DNA of 64,000 bases from Paenibacillus sp. PAMC 26794 (lineage in GTDB: Bacteria; Bacillota; Bacilli; Paenibacillales; Paenibacillaceae): NCBI RefSeq assembly GCF_000316035.1, contig NZ_ANHX01000086.1, positions 113,968 through 177,967 of the forward strand. The letters run 5' to 3'. Numbering within the stretch: position 1 is the stretch's first letter; each line of letters begins with the position of its first letter. Below, piece after piece: positions 42,363-50,876 of the stretch. The position numbers were made by a program, and so were the translations under genes. The notes below the pieces were generated by a model. That model saw nothing but the letters and a program-made list of their open reading frames with translations. It was not told where the DNA came from and made no database searches.

Positions 42363-43724
42363 ATGACCATTTTTAGATTTCCGCAAGATTTTCGCTGGGG
42401 TACAGCAACAGCTTCCTATCAGATAGAAGGAGCGGCACAGGAAGGTGGACGCGGGGTATCCATCTGGGATACGTTTGCGCGCACACCTGGCAAAGTATAT
42501 AACGGAGATAATGGAGATGTCGCGTGTGACAGTTACCACCGTTACGAGGAAGACATCGAACTGATGAAGAAACTCGGGATTAATACATACCGGTTCTCCA
42601 TTGCCTGGCCGCGTATTATTCCTGACGGAGATGGTGAGATCAATCAGGAAGGTCTGGACTTCTACCACCGCTTCGTGGATGCATTGATCGAGGCTGGAAT
42701 TGAACCGTTCCTCACACTGTATCACTGGGATCTTCCGCAAACGCTGGAGGATGACGGCGGCTGGGGCAACCGCAGAACAGTAGACGCTTTTGTGAAATAT
42801 GCCGAAGTGATTTTCAAAGAATTCTCGGGCAAGATCAATTTTTGGCTGACATTCAACGAACCATGGTGTATTGCGTTCCTGTCGAACCTTCTCGGGATTC
42901 ATGCGCCAGGAAACAAAGACCTGCAAACGTCAATTAATGTGGCACATGGATTGCTGGTTGCTCATGGTAAAGCCGTTCAATCCTTCCGTCGCTTGGGAAC
43001 AACCGGTCAGATTGGTATTGCTCCGAACGTATGCTGGGCTGAGCCGTACAGCAAATCTCCTGAGGACCAAGCTGCGTGTGACCGATCGATTGCGCTTAAT
43101 ACCGATTGGTTCCTTGATCCAATCTACAAAGGTTCATATCCTCAGTTTATGGTGGATTGGTTTGCAGAAGCGGGTGCTACCGTACCAATTCAGGAAGGCG
43201 ATATGGAGATCATCTCACAACCGATCGATCTGCTCGGCATTAACTATTACACGATGGGGATCAATCGCTTCAATCCGGAAGCAGGTGCTCTGCAATCGGA
43301 AGAAGTTGATATGGGCCTCACCAAAACCGATATTGGCTGGCCTGTGGAATCACGTGGTTTGTATGAATTTATGCATTACTTGCAAAAGTACGGCAATGTG
43401 GATGTATATATCACAGAGAATGGTGCCTGCATCAATGATGACCTGGAGAACGGAAAAATTAACGATGATCGCCGAATTTCATACTATGAGCAGCATTTGG
43501 CTCAAATTCACCGCATCATTAATGACGGTATTAACCTGAAAGGGTACATGGCATGGTCACTGATGGATAATTTCGAGTGGGCAGAAGGCTACCGCATGCG
43601 TTTTGGTCTTGTTCATGTGGACTATCGTTCTCTCGTGAGAACGCCGAAGGAGAGTTATTACTGGTATCAGAACATCATCAAGAATAATTGGTTGGAGACA
43701 CGGAACGAACATAATCCCCAATAG
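42363..43724 (+). CDS. Glycoside hydrolase family 1 (beta-glucosidase/beta-galactosidase)
   Basis: The 453-residue (beta/alpha)8 enzyme has acid/base Glu166 (TFNEPWC) and nucleophile Glu352 (YITENGAC), with the N-terminal signature FRWGTATASYQIEGA. It is cytoplasmic. It carries no obvious phosphate-binding loop of 6-phospho-beta-glucosidases, and its ABC-type neighbours also argue for unphosphorylated substrates. RBS GGAGGAGCC precedes the ATG. Confidence 0.92.
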   Translation: MTIFRFPQDFRWGTATASYQIEGAAQEGGRGVSIWDTFARTPGKVYNGDNGDVACDSYHRYEEDIELMKKLGINTYRFSIAWPRIIPDGDGEINQEGLDFYHRFVDALIEAGIEPFLTLYHWDLPQTLEDDGGWGNRRTVDAFVKYAEVIFKEFSGKINFWLTFNEPWCIAFLSNLLGIHAPGNKDLQTSINVAHGLLVAHGKAVQSFRRLGTTGQIGIAPNVCWAEPYSKSPEDQAACDRSIALNTDWFLDPIYKGSYPQFMVDWFAEAGATVPIQEGDMEIISQPIDLLGINYYTMGINRFNPEAGALQSEEVDMGLTKTDIGWPVESRGLYEFMHYLQKYGNVDVYITENGACINDDLENGKINDDRRISYYEQHLAQIHRIINDGINLKGYMAWSLMDNFEWAEGYRMRFGLVHVDYRSLVRTPKESYYWYQNIIKNNWLETRNEHNPQ

Positions 43725-43793
43725 TTTGGGTGGTAGGTTTTAAGGGTGAAGCAGTTCCTCATTATATATGGTTCCCTTATTAAAGATGAGGAT

Positions 43794-43833
43794 GACGGTA
43801 GCATTGGAATATTCCAATGTGCCGTCTTTTTTT
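43794..43833 (+). terminator. Intrinsic terminator of the GH95-GH1 operon
   Basis: GACGG...CATTGGAATATTCCAATG...CCGTC forms a long stem (43794-43826), followed by seven T. Confidence 0.9.
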
Positions 43834-44008
43834 GTATTTTTTACAATTGAAAATGAGTAGTTCATAAAGGTTTTATAAGGTCAAGTGCAGTTTCTGTTAT
43901 GAAGAGACGTTTTTTGGGTTATAAGAAGTATGAATGAATTGAAATTTTTTTGTCAATGGTATAAATCGAAATAAAGTGTCCAAATTGAGAATAAAATTTG
44001 AACATTTG

Positions 44009-44060
44009 TTGACTAAAAATCATACTGATGTGGTATATTGGTATAAGGAAAGCACTTACA
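44009..44060 (+). promoter_or_regulatory. Promoter with cre ahead of the small membrane protein
   Basis: TTGACT (44009-44014) lies 17 bp before GGTATA (or 19 bp before TATATT, 44034-44039). GGAAAGCACTTACA at 44047-44060 fits cre at 12 of 14 positions and overlaps the predicted start, as in the sugar locus. Confidence 0.6.
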
Positions 44061-44084
44061 AAAAGGGAAAAGGAAGTGTTTACT

Positions 44085-44348
44085 ATGGCATCGAAGACAG
44101 CAATGGTTAGCCAATTGGAGCGCAAAGACAAAAATATGCGGCGCGCCGTCTTGACGATGACAGTTCTGGCATGGGTCGCACTCATTACGGGAGTGGTCAT
44201 GTGTCTGTTCAATCTGAATGACTTTAATGATCGTAATCTTGGCTTGATGGTTGGTATTGGATTCCTTGTAGGTAGTGTGTTTATTTACGTTATTGCCAAA
44301 GCGATTGGCCTTGTTCATACACGCCGGGAAGACGAAGGCGCCGATTGA
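44085..44348 (+). CDS. Small two-segment membrane protein (87 aa)
   Basis: The product has 87 residues: a basic N-terminus with MASKTAMVSQLERKDKNMRR, two hydrophobic segments (about 20-42 and 50-72) and a charged tail. I do not recognise a family. AAAAGGAAG selects the ATG at 44085, although the frame is open from 44028. It has a cre-type promoter and its own terminator and lies about 300 bp ahead of the quinol oxidase operon, so it is not obviously part of it. Confidence 0.68.
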   Translation: MASKTAMVSQLERKDKNMRRAVLTMTVLAWVALITGVVMCLFNLNDFNDRNLGLMVGIGFLVGSVFIYVIAKAIGLVHTRREDEGAD

Positions 44349-44413
44349 TTATAATCCTGCGTTAATTCGTTCATAATAAGACTGGATAAGTTCCCGGAAT
44401 CCAGTCAATAAAG

Positions 44414-44466
44414 CCCTTTGCGGATTCGTTGACATTGTTCAACGGGACTGCAAAGGGTTTTATTTT
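44414..44466 (+). terminator. Intrinsic terminator after the small membrane protein
   Basis: CCCTTTGC (44414-44421) pairs with GCAAAGGG (44450-44457), with an inner GTTGA/TCAAC hairpin, then TTTTATTTT. The rest of the 318-bp gap to qoxA holds a GACTGG/CCAGTC hairpin (44380-44405) and an AT-rich promoter region, with no gene. Confidence 0.85.
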
Positions 44467-44666
44467 GTGACTTGATGTGTAAAGATTACGAAGTACAAAT
44501 ATCAAGCACGCAAGCGATTTGTGAGAAAAAATTCACACATTTAAGGTGTAAAATCGACAAATTTGTTAACAAGAACAAAAAAGTTGTTCATTTCTGATAT
44601 CTTTAGTAGGAAGAGAGTAGTATACTGATTTTTCAGTATGAGCGAATTTAAGGAGAGGGGATCAAA

Positions 44667-45641
44667 ATGAACAAGAAACCTAGGTCGCTAATCCGGATTA
44701 TCATTCCGGTTGTCCTGACGTTGGTTACAATTGCATTGATTGTCTGGCCAATGCTGGCAGGCGGACAGTACGTTGTTCTGGATCCGAAGGGGCCAATTGG
44801 CGCTTCGCAGAGAGATTTGATTGTCATCTCGACAATTTTGTGTGCTGTTATCATTGTGCCAGTACTCATTTTGGCTGCCGTAATCGTATGGCGTTACCGC
44901 GATAAACCGGACAACAAAGCAGCATATGAACCTAACTGGGCTCATAGCACCAAAGCGGAGGTTGTATGGTGGACCATTCCAATTATTATTATTGGAATAC
45001 TTGCAATTGTAACGATTCGTTACACTTATGTTCTGGAACCTTCGAAGCCGTTGGCTCACGAGAAAGCACCAATTACCATCCAAGTGTCTTCACTGGACTG
45101 GAAATGGCTGTTTATGTATCCAGAACAAGGAATTGCAACGGTTAATACGTTGAATATTCCGGCAGATCGGCCTGTGAAATTTGAGCTCACCGCGGATTCA
45201 CCGATGAACTCATTCTGGATTCCGCAACTTGGAGGACAGATTTATACGATGTCGGGTATGGCGATGACCTTGTATCTGCAGGCAGATCATGAAGGCAAGT
45301 ACTGGGGTTCAGGCGCTAACTTCACAGGTGAGCATTTTGGAGAAATGCGTTTTGATGTGAATGCTACATCGGACGAAGATTTTGACAAATGGGTAACTGA
45401 AGTGAAACAAAGTTCCCAGGAATTGACCACAGAAGGTTACAAGGCACTGGCTGAACCAGGAACAAGCAATGTTGCTTATTATTCTGCCTTCCCAGAAGGA
45501 TTGTTCCAAGATATTGTAACCAAGTATGTTGTAGATGGTCAAAGTGCTCACAGCAAGCATGGAACTTCCAACGAAGCTGCTGGAGCCATTCAAAATGCAA
45601 CTGATACTTCCAATCAAGACGAGGACAAGAGTGCTAACTAA
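44667..45641 (+). CDS. qoxA: Quinol oxidase subunit II
   Basis: The 324-residue protein has two N-terminal membrane segments (about 9-31 and 52-75) and a periplasmic-side cupredoxin domain with DWKWLFMYPEQGIATVN, SFWIPQLGGQIY and ANFTGEHFGEM. The CuA ligands (Cys pair) of cytochrome c oxidase are absent, which marks it as a quinol oxidase. The N-terminus (MLAGGQYVVLDPKGP) has no lipobox cysteine, unlike the QoxA lipoproteins I know. It is the first gene of qoxABCD. RBS GGAGAGGG precedes it. Confidence 0.93.
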   Translation: MNKKPRSLIRIIIPVVLTLVTIALIVWPMLAGGQYVVLDPKGPIGASQRDLIVISTILCAVIIVPVLILAAVIVWRYRDKPDNKAAYEPNWAHSTKAEVVWWTIPIIIIGILAIVTIRYTYVLEPSKPLAHEKAPITIQVSSLDWKWLFMYPEQGIATVNTLNIPADRPVKFELTADSPMNSFWIPQLGGQIYTMSGMAMTLYLQADHEGKYWGSGANFTGEHFGEMRFDVNATSDEDFDKWVTEVKQSSQELTTEGYKALAEPGTSNVAYYSAFPEGLFQDIVTKYVVDGQSAHSKHGTSNEAAGAIQNATDTSNQDEDKSAN

Positions 45642-45662
45642 AGATTCGAAAGGAGGCCCCCA

Positions 45663-47633
45663 ATGTTAGAGGGACTTAAAGAGTTTGCATCGGAGTTTTT
45701 CGTAACCGGTGATCCGCTCATTTATGGTGCGATGGTAGCTATTGGAATTACCATGATTACTATTGTAGCGGTGCTAACTTATTTCAAAAAATGGGGCTGG
45801 CTCTGGCGTAACTGGTTAACGACTGTCGATCACAAAAAGATCGGTATCATGTATATCATCGCTTCCATTATCATGTTATTCCGTGGTGGTGTGGATGCGC
45901 TAATGATGCGCCTTCAGCTAGCTATGCCTAACAATGAATTTCTGAATCCTGAGCATTATAATCAGGTGTTCACAACTCACGGCACGATCATGATTCTGTT
46001 CATGGCGATGCCATTTATGTTTGGTCTATTTAACGTTATCGTGCCATTACAGATCGGAGCAAGGGACGTTGCGTTCCCGTTCCTGAATGCACTGAGCTTC
46101 TGGTTATTCTTCCTGGGAGCAATGCTGTTTAACCTGTCATTCGTTATCGGTGGTTCACCGGATGCAGGATGGCTGAGTTATCCGCCTCTATCGGAGCTGT
46201 CGCACAGCCCTGGGGTAGGACAGAACTTCTATATATGGGGTATTCAGATATCGGGTATCGGTTCCCTGGCTACCGGTATCAACTTCCTGGTTACCATCAT
46301 TAAAATGCGTGCGCCAGGTATGAGATGGATGAAAATGCCGATGTTCACATGGTCGGTATTCTCCACTTGTATCATTATCTTGTTTGCTTTCCCGATCTTG
46401 ACCGTGACACTTGCATTGTTATTCCTCGACAGGTTTGCCGGGGCGCATTTCTTCACACTTGATCTGGGTGGTAACCCAATGATGTATATCAACTTGATCT
46501 GGATGTGGGGTCACCCTGAGGTATACATTGTCGTCTTGCCGGCATTCGGTGTGTTCTCCGAGATTGTAAGTACCTTCTCTCGGAAAAAACTGTTTGGTTA
46601 CAAGTCAATGGTATTTGCAATGTTAATCATCAGCTTCCTGTCCTTCTTCACATGGGCGCATCACTTCTTCACGATGGGTTCAGGAGCGGACGTGAATGCA
46701 TTCTTCGCCGTAACTACGATGTTGATTGCTATTCCAACAGGGGTTAAGATATTTAACTGGCTGTTTACCATGTATCGAGGAAGGATTCGCATGGCGACTC
46801 CGATGATGTGGACACTTGCCTTTATCCCGTGCTTTATTGTCGGGGGTATGACAGGCGTTCTGTTATCCGTTGCTCCTGCTGACTTCCAGTTCCATAACAG
46901 TTACTTCCTGATTGCCCACTTCCACCAAGTATTGATCGGTGGCGTAGTATTCGGATACTTCGCAGGTCTGTACTACTGGTGGCCTAAAATGTTCGGTTTC
47001 CAACTTCCAGAGAAACTGGGCAAATGGGCATTCTGGACTTGGAATATTGGTTTCTATGTCTGCTTCATGCCGCAGTACGCTGTCGGTCTGATGGGTATGA
47101 CACGTCGTCTGAGCACATACGGCTGGGATACTGGCTGGTGGGAACTGAACTTCGTATCCACAATCGGGGCATTCCTGATGGGTGTCGGATTCTTGTTCCA
47201 AGTTGCACAAATTGCAGACGGTATTCGCAAATACAAAACACTTAAAGCTTCCGGCGATCCATGGGATGGTCGTACGCTCGAGTGGTCGATTCCTTCACCA
47301 GCTCCCGAATATAACTTCGCTGTTACACCGCGCGGAGATGATATTGATGAGTGGTGGGAAGAGAAAGAACGTCGTGCCAAAGGCATCTATCCGCCTGAGC
47401 AACCGCTTGAGCCGATTCATATGCCGAAGAACTCCGGAATTCCGTTCATCATGTCTGTCTTCTGGTTCATCGCCGGTTTCGGCTTTGTCTTCGGATGGCT
47501 GTGGATGGCAATTCTCGGACTCGCTGGCGTAGGGATCTGCATGATCGCCCGTTCATTCTCATACGATACGGATTATTACATTCCGGTCGACGAAATTAAA
47601 CGTACCGAAGCGTCGTTAAGGGGGTCGGTATAG
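45663..47633 (+). CDS. qoxB: Quinol oxidase subunit I
   Basis: The 656-residue polytopic heme-copper subunit has FTTHGTIMILFMAMPF (heme ligand His), WMWGHPEVYIVVLPAFG (CuB His and cross-linked Tyr), WAHHFFTMG (CuB His pair) and FHQVLIGGVVFGYFAG (heme ligands). It reduces oxygen to water and pumps protons. It begins 21 bp after qoxA with AAAGGAGG, and its TAG stop abuts the qoxC ATG. Confidence 0.96.
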   Translation: MLEGLKEFASEFFVTGDPLIYGAMVAIGITMITIVAVLTYFKKWGWLWRNWLTTVDHKKIGIMYIIASIIMLFRGGVDALMMRLQLAMPNNEFLNPEHYNQVFTTHGTIMILFMAMPFMFGLFNVIVPLQIGARDVAFPFLNALSFWLFFLGAMLFNLSFVIGGSPDAGWLSYPPLSELSHSPGVGQNFYIWGIQISGIGSLATGINFLVTIIKMRAPGMRWMKMPMFTWSVFSTCIIILFAFPILTVTLALLFLDRFAGAHFFTLDLGGNPMMYINLIWMWGHPEVYIVVLPAFGVFSEIVSTFSRKKLFGYKSMVFAMLIISFLSFFTWAHHFFTMGSGADVNAFFAVTTMLIAIPTGVKIFNWLFTMYRGRIRMATPMMWTLAFIPCFIVGGMTGVLLSVAPADFQFHNSYFLIAHFHQVLIGGVVFGYFAGLYYWWPKMFGFQLPEKLGKWAFWTWNIGFYVCFMPQYAVGLMGMTRRLSTYGWDTGWWELNFVSTIGAFLMGVGFLFQVAQIADGIRKYKTLKASGDPWDGRTLEWSIPSPAPEYNFAVTPRGDDIDEWWEEKERRAKGIYPPEQPLEPIHMPKNSGIPFIMSVFWFIAGFGFVFGWLWMAILGLAGVGICMIARSFSYDTDYYIPVDEIKRTEASLRGSV

Positions 47634-48254
47634 ATGGCTCAAGCAGCCGCTAAGCACGGTGAGAATCATGCACATGGTCACGACCATGGACATCATGATC
47701 CACAGGAAATGAAAATTCTCGGTTTCTGGTTCTTCCTGATTTCCGACGTTATCCTGTTCTCCGTATTGTTCGCAACCTTCATTGTGTTGCGTGACAATAC
47801 GGCGGGCGGACCAATTTTGTCTGAATTGATCAAAATGCCTGGCGTTATTGCCGAAACGTTTATCTTGCTCACAAGTTCATTTACGAGCGGACTCGCGGTT
47901 CTGGCGATGAATCAGGGCAAAGTAAAACAATTAATCAGTTGGCTGGCCGTTACAGCCGTTCTGGGTGCAAGCTTTATTGCACTGGAAGTATATGAGTTTA
48001 TTGAGTTGATTCACGAAGGGTTTAGCTTTACAACGAGTGCTGCTTCTGGCGCATTCTTCACCCTCGTGGGTACTCACGGACTTCACGTATCGCTTGGTCT
48101 GATCTGGATGATTGGACTTATGTTACAACTGAAAAAACGTGGAATTACTGATGTCACTCGCGGTAAAATCAACGTTATCAGCTTGTACTGGCACTTCTTG
48201 GACGTCGTATGGATCTTCCTCCTGTCGATCGTCTATCTCTTGGGGGTGATGTAG
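47634..48254 (+). CDS. qoxC: Quinol oxidase subunit III
   Basis: The 206-residue membrane protein has five hydrophobic segments and motifs LGFWFFLISDVILFSVLFA, GTHGLHVSLGLIW and YWHFLDVVWIFLL. A His-rich N-terminal tail (HGENHAHGHDHGHHD) could bind metal, but its role is unknown. The ATG begins directly after the qoxB stop. Confidence 0.95.
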   Translation: MAQAAAKHGENHAHGHDHGHHDPQEMKILGFWFFLISDVILFSVLFATFIVLRDNTAGGPILSELIKMPGVIAETFILLTSSFTSGLAVLAMNQGKVKQLISWLAVTAVLGASFIALEVYEFIELIHEGFSFTTSAASGAFFTLVGTHGLHVSLGLIWMIGLMLQLKKRGITDVTRGKINVISLYWHFLDVVWIFLLSIVYLLGVM

Positions 48255-48584
48255 ATGGCAGAGCACAACTCACATGATTCCCACGGCCATGAACAACATG
48301 GCTCACTGAAGTCTTATGTCATCGGCTTCATTCTGTCCGTCGTACTGACAATCATTCCACTTGTGGTGGTTTTGAACGACATGATGGGCAAAACAGGAAC
48401 ACTCGTTGTGATTCTTGGTACAGCAGCACTTCAGTTTGTGGTTCAACTCTTCTTCTTCATGCATATCCGTGAAACAGGGAAACCACGCTGGAATGTGATG
48501 GCACTTATTTTCGGATTACTGATTATGATGACTATCGTGATTGGTTCGATCTGGATCATGCTTAACAACGCTGTTGCACATTAA
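48255..48584 (+). CDS. qoxD: Quinol oxidase subunit IV
   Basis: The 109-residue protein has three membrane segments and the CyoD/QoxD pattern (SYVIGFILSVVLTIIPL, FVVQLFFFMHI). It also has a His-rich N-terminal tail. Its ATG directly follows the qoxC stop, and a strong terminator ends the operon. Confidence 0.94.
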   Translation: MAEHNSHDSHGHEQHGSLKSYVIGFILSVVLTIIPLVVVLNDMMGKTGTLVVILGTAALQFVVQLFFFMHIRETGKPRWNVMALIFGLLIMMTIVIGSIWIMLNNAVAH

Positions 48585-48598
48585 TTCATATGATGAAA

Positions 48599-48644
48599 GA
48601 TCCTCACGACCTTGGAATTCAAGGTTGTGGGGCTCTTTTTTTTT
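48599..48644 (+). terminator. Intrinsic terminator of qoxABCD
   Basis: CCTCACGACCTTG and CAAGGTTGTGGGG form a long stem (48601-48632 with flanks), followed by nine T. Confidence 0.92.
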
Positions 48645-48809
48645 CTAAGCAAATATTTTCGAATGTTTTTATGAAAAAAAAGTTGTTTTATATCATAATA
48701 AGTCGTTGATGAAATAATTTACCAGTGATACTATTGTTATACACTCTGGAAATATATTCAATATTTTATTTGGAGTTATTTTAGCAAAATTATTTTAGGA
48801 GATGTACCA

Positions 48810-49793
48810 ATGAAAGCTAGGATAATCCGTTACTATCGTTTTGGCGAACCAAGTGAAGTGTTATGTATGGAAGAAAAAGATGTGATACCCCCTGGCCCCG
48901 GTGAATTAGCAGTGAGGATGTATGCTCGGCCTATTAATCCCTCCGATCTCATTCCTGTTCGAGGAGCTTACCCGCATCGTACCCGATTACCAGCTGTTCC
49001 CGGTTTTGAGGGTGTGGGGGTGGTAGAAGCAGTAGGACCGGGAGTATCCAATCAAATGTTGGGGCGCCGTGTCTTGCCGCTAAAAGGCGAGAATACTTGG
49101 CAGGACGTCGTGAAGACCTTGGATCGTCATACAATCATCGTGCCTAATGATATCGATGATCAATCAGCCAGTCAGCTCTATATTAACCCGATTACGGCTT
49201 GGTTGATCTGTACAGAGATGCTTAATCTTACGTATGGTAATACCCTGATTGTGAATGCGGGGGGATCTGCGATCGGGCGAATCTTTGCACAGATCTCAAA
49301 AATCTATGGATTTAAATTGATTGCGCTTACGAGAGGTGATCGTCATACTGCTGAACTGTATCGTCTTGGAGCAGTTTCTGTTATCAATACGACGAAAGAG
49401 TTGCTACAGGATAGAATCGCGGAATTAACAGAGGGGTGCTGTGCTGATGCAGCCGTGGATTGTATTGGAGGGACAGACGGGGAACAGTTGGTCAGTTGTC
49501 TTAAGCCAAATGGTACGGTCATCAGTGTAGGGCTGCTTTCGGGGATCACACCGTTATGGCATGAAGTAACCCGTGGAACACAAGTTCATGTGAAACTTTT
49601 CTGGTTAAAGCATTGGGTGGAACGCTGTTCGCAACAACGCTGGGAACAGGTATTTCATGAGGTGATGGAGCTGGTCAGAGCAGGAAGGCTTGTCATGGCA
49701 AACGTTGGGGCGACGTATGAACTAACGAATGTACAACAGGCTATTGCAACGGCTGAATGGGGTATCGATGGGAAGGTTCTCTTAATACAGTAG
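48810..49793 (+). CDS. MDR-family NAD(P)H oxidoreductase (quinone or enoyl reductase-like)
   Basis: The 327-residue protein has the medium-chain dehydrogenase fold without zinc ligands: NPSDLIPVRGAYP, PGFEGVGVVEAVG, the Rossmann nucleotide site NAGGSAIGRIFAQ near 150 and the closing GKVLLIQ. NPSD and the absence of catalytic Cys/His favour the trans-2-enoyl-CoA reductase/quinone oxidoreductase group. It is monocistronic, 140 bp ahead of the kdu genes' operator. Substrate unknown. Confidence 0.87.
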   Translation: MKARIIRYYRFGEPSEVLCMEEKDVIPPGPGELAVRMYARPINPSDLIPVRGAYPHRTRLPAVPGFEGVGVVEAVGPGVSNQMLGRRVLPLKGENTWQDVVKTLDRHTIIVPNDIDDQSASQLYINPITAWLICTEMLNLTYGNTLIVNAGGSAIGRIFAQISKIYGFKLIALTRGDRHTAELYRLGAVSVINTTKELLQDRIAELTEGCCADAAVDCIGGTDGEQLVSCLKPNGTVISVGLLSGITPLWHEVTRGTQVHVKLFWLKHWVERCSQQRWEQVFHEVMELVRAGRLVMANVGATYELTNVQQAIATAEWGIDGKVLLIQ

Positions 49794-49798
49794 TACAT

Positions 49799-49818
49799 AA
49801 GACTTGGAAAAAAGTCTT
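49799..49818 (+). terminator. Weak hairpin after the MDR gene
   Basis: AAGACTT and AAGTCTT pair around GGAAAA, followed only by AATCTCATT, so termination would be weak. Confidence 0.4.
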
Positions 49819-49875
49819 AATCTCATTATCACATAAATTACTTTTTCGAAAATAAAGGTACACAAAAGATACATA

Positions 49876-49901
49876 ATGAACTAAAATGAACTTATATGAA
49901 C
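49876..49901. promoter_or_regulatory. Three phased ATGAAC direct repeats (DeoR-type operator)
   Basis: ATGAAC occurs at 49876, 49886 and 49896, exactly 10 bp apart, 53 bp before kduI. Direct repeats of a GTTCAT-type half-site with one-turn spacing are typical operators of DeoR/GlpR-family repressors, and a gene for such a regulator follows kduI. Confidence 0.65.
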
Positions 49902-49953
49902 ATTATCAAACTCAATCCCAACTAATTTAAATGACGAAAGGAATGGATTAAGA

Positions 49954-50793
49954 ATGGAAAATCGTTATGCTGCACATCCCAATGAAGTGAAAACATATGA
50001 TACATCTCGCCTGCGTGAGGAATTTTTGATGGAGCAACTGTTTGCAACCGATGAACTGGTAACCGTATATTCTCATGTGGATCGTTATATTGTGGGAACG
50101 GCTGTACCTGAGAGCAAGGATATTACCCTTGAAGTAAACCTGAAAGATATCGGAACGAACTTTTTCCTGGAACGTCGTGAAATCGGTATCATTAACGTTG
50201 GTGGTCACGGAACAGTGACAGCGGATGGTCAAGGGTATGAGATTGGAGCGAAGGAATGTCTCTACATCGGTAGAGGTGTGAAGGAAGTTGTGTTCACGAG
50301 CAGTGACAAGGCTCAACCTGCCCAATTCTATTTTGTATCCACACCGGCTCACCACACCTATCCAACGGTAAAAGCAACACAAGAACAAGCCCAGCCGAAT
50401 CATCTCGGCAGCATTGAAAGCTCGAACGAGCGTACAATCTATCGGTACATTCACCAGGGTGAGGGTGGAATTAAGAGCTGTCAACTCGTGATGGGGATCA
50501 CGGAGTTGAACAAGGGTAACATGTGGAACACGATGCCTGCACATACCCATAACCGCCGTTCCGAAGTATACTTGTACTGGAACTTGCCTGAAGACGGTGT
50601 TGTATTCCATATGATGGGTGAGCCAAACGAAACACGCCATCTGGTTGTACGTGATCGCCAGGCGATCATTTCCCCAAGCTGGTCCATTCACAGTGGTGTG
50701 GGTACAAGCAATTACACCTTCTGTTGGGCGATGGCTGGTGAGAACCAGACGTTCGAAGATATGGACGGCGTAGCGATGAAAGACCTGAAATAA
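49954..50793 (+). CDS. kduI: 5-keto-4-deoxyuronate isomerase
   Basis: The 279-residue cupin-fold enzyme has metal ligands His197, His199, Glu204 (PAHTHNRRSEVY) and His246 (WSIHSG), the same pattern as E. coli KduI shifted by one residue. It converts 5-keto-4-deoxyuronate, from unsaturated uronides of pectin and related polysaccharides, to 2,5-diketo-3-deoxygluconate for KduD. RBS GAAAGGAATGG precedes it. The regulator and kduD follow. Confidence 0.95.
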   Translation: MENRYAAHPNEVKTYDTSRLREEFLMEQLFATDELVTVYSHVDRYIVGTAVPESKDITLEVNLKDIGTNFFLERREIGIINVGGHGTVTADGQGYEIGAKECLYIGRGVKEVVFTSSDKAQPAQFYFVSTPAHHTYPTVKATQEQAQPNHLGSIESSNERTIYRYIHQGEGGIKSCQLVMGITELNKGNMWNTMPAHTHNRRSEVYLYWNLPEDGVVFHMMGEPNETRHLVVRDRQAIISPSWSIHSGVGTSNYTFCWAMAGENQTFEDMDGVAMKDLK

Positions 50794-50876
50794 TAAATTA
50801 CAGATGTCTGAGTTAAATTGACAGGGTAGACACTATAACTCATTTATTTTGACTCAGGTGGTATAGGAAGTTGATT

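Noticed and set aside
42300..42926. A 208-codon minus-strand frame across the GH95/GH1 junction
   Set aside because: It overlaps two well-supported glycosidase genes and has no motif.
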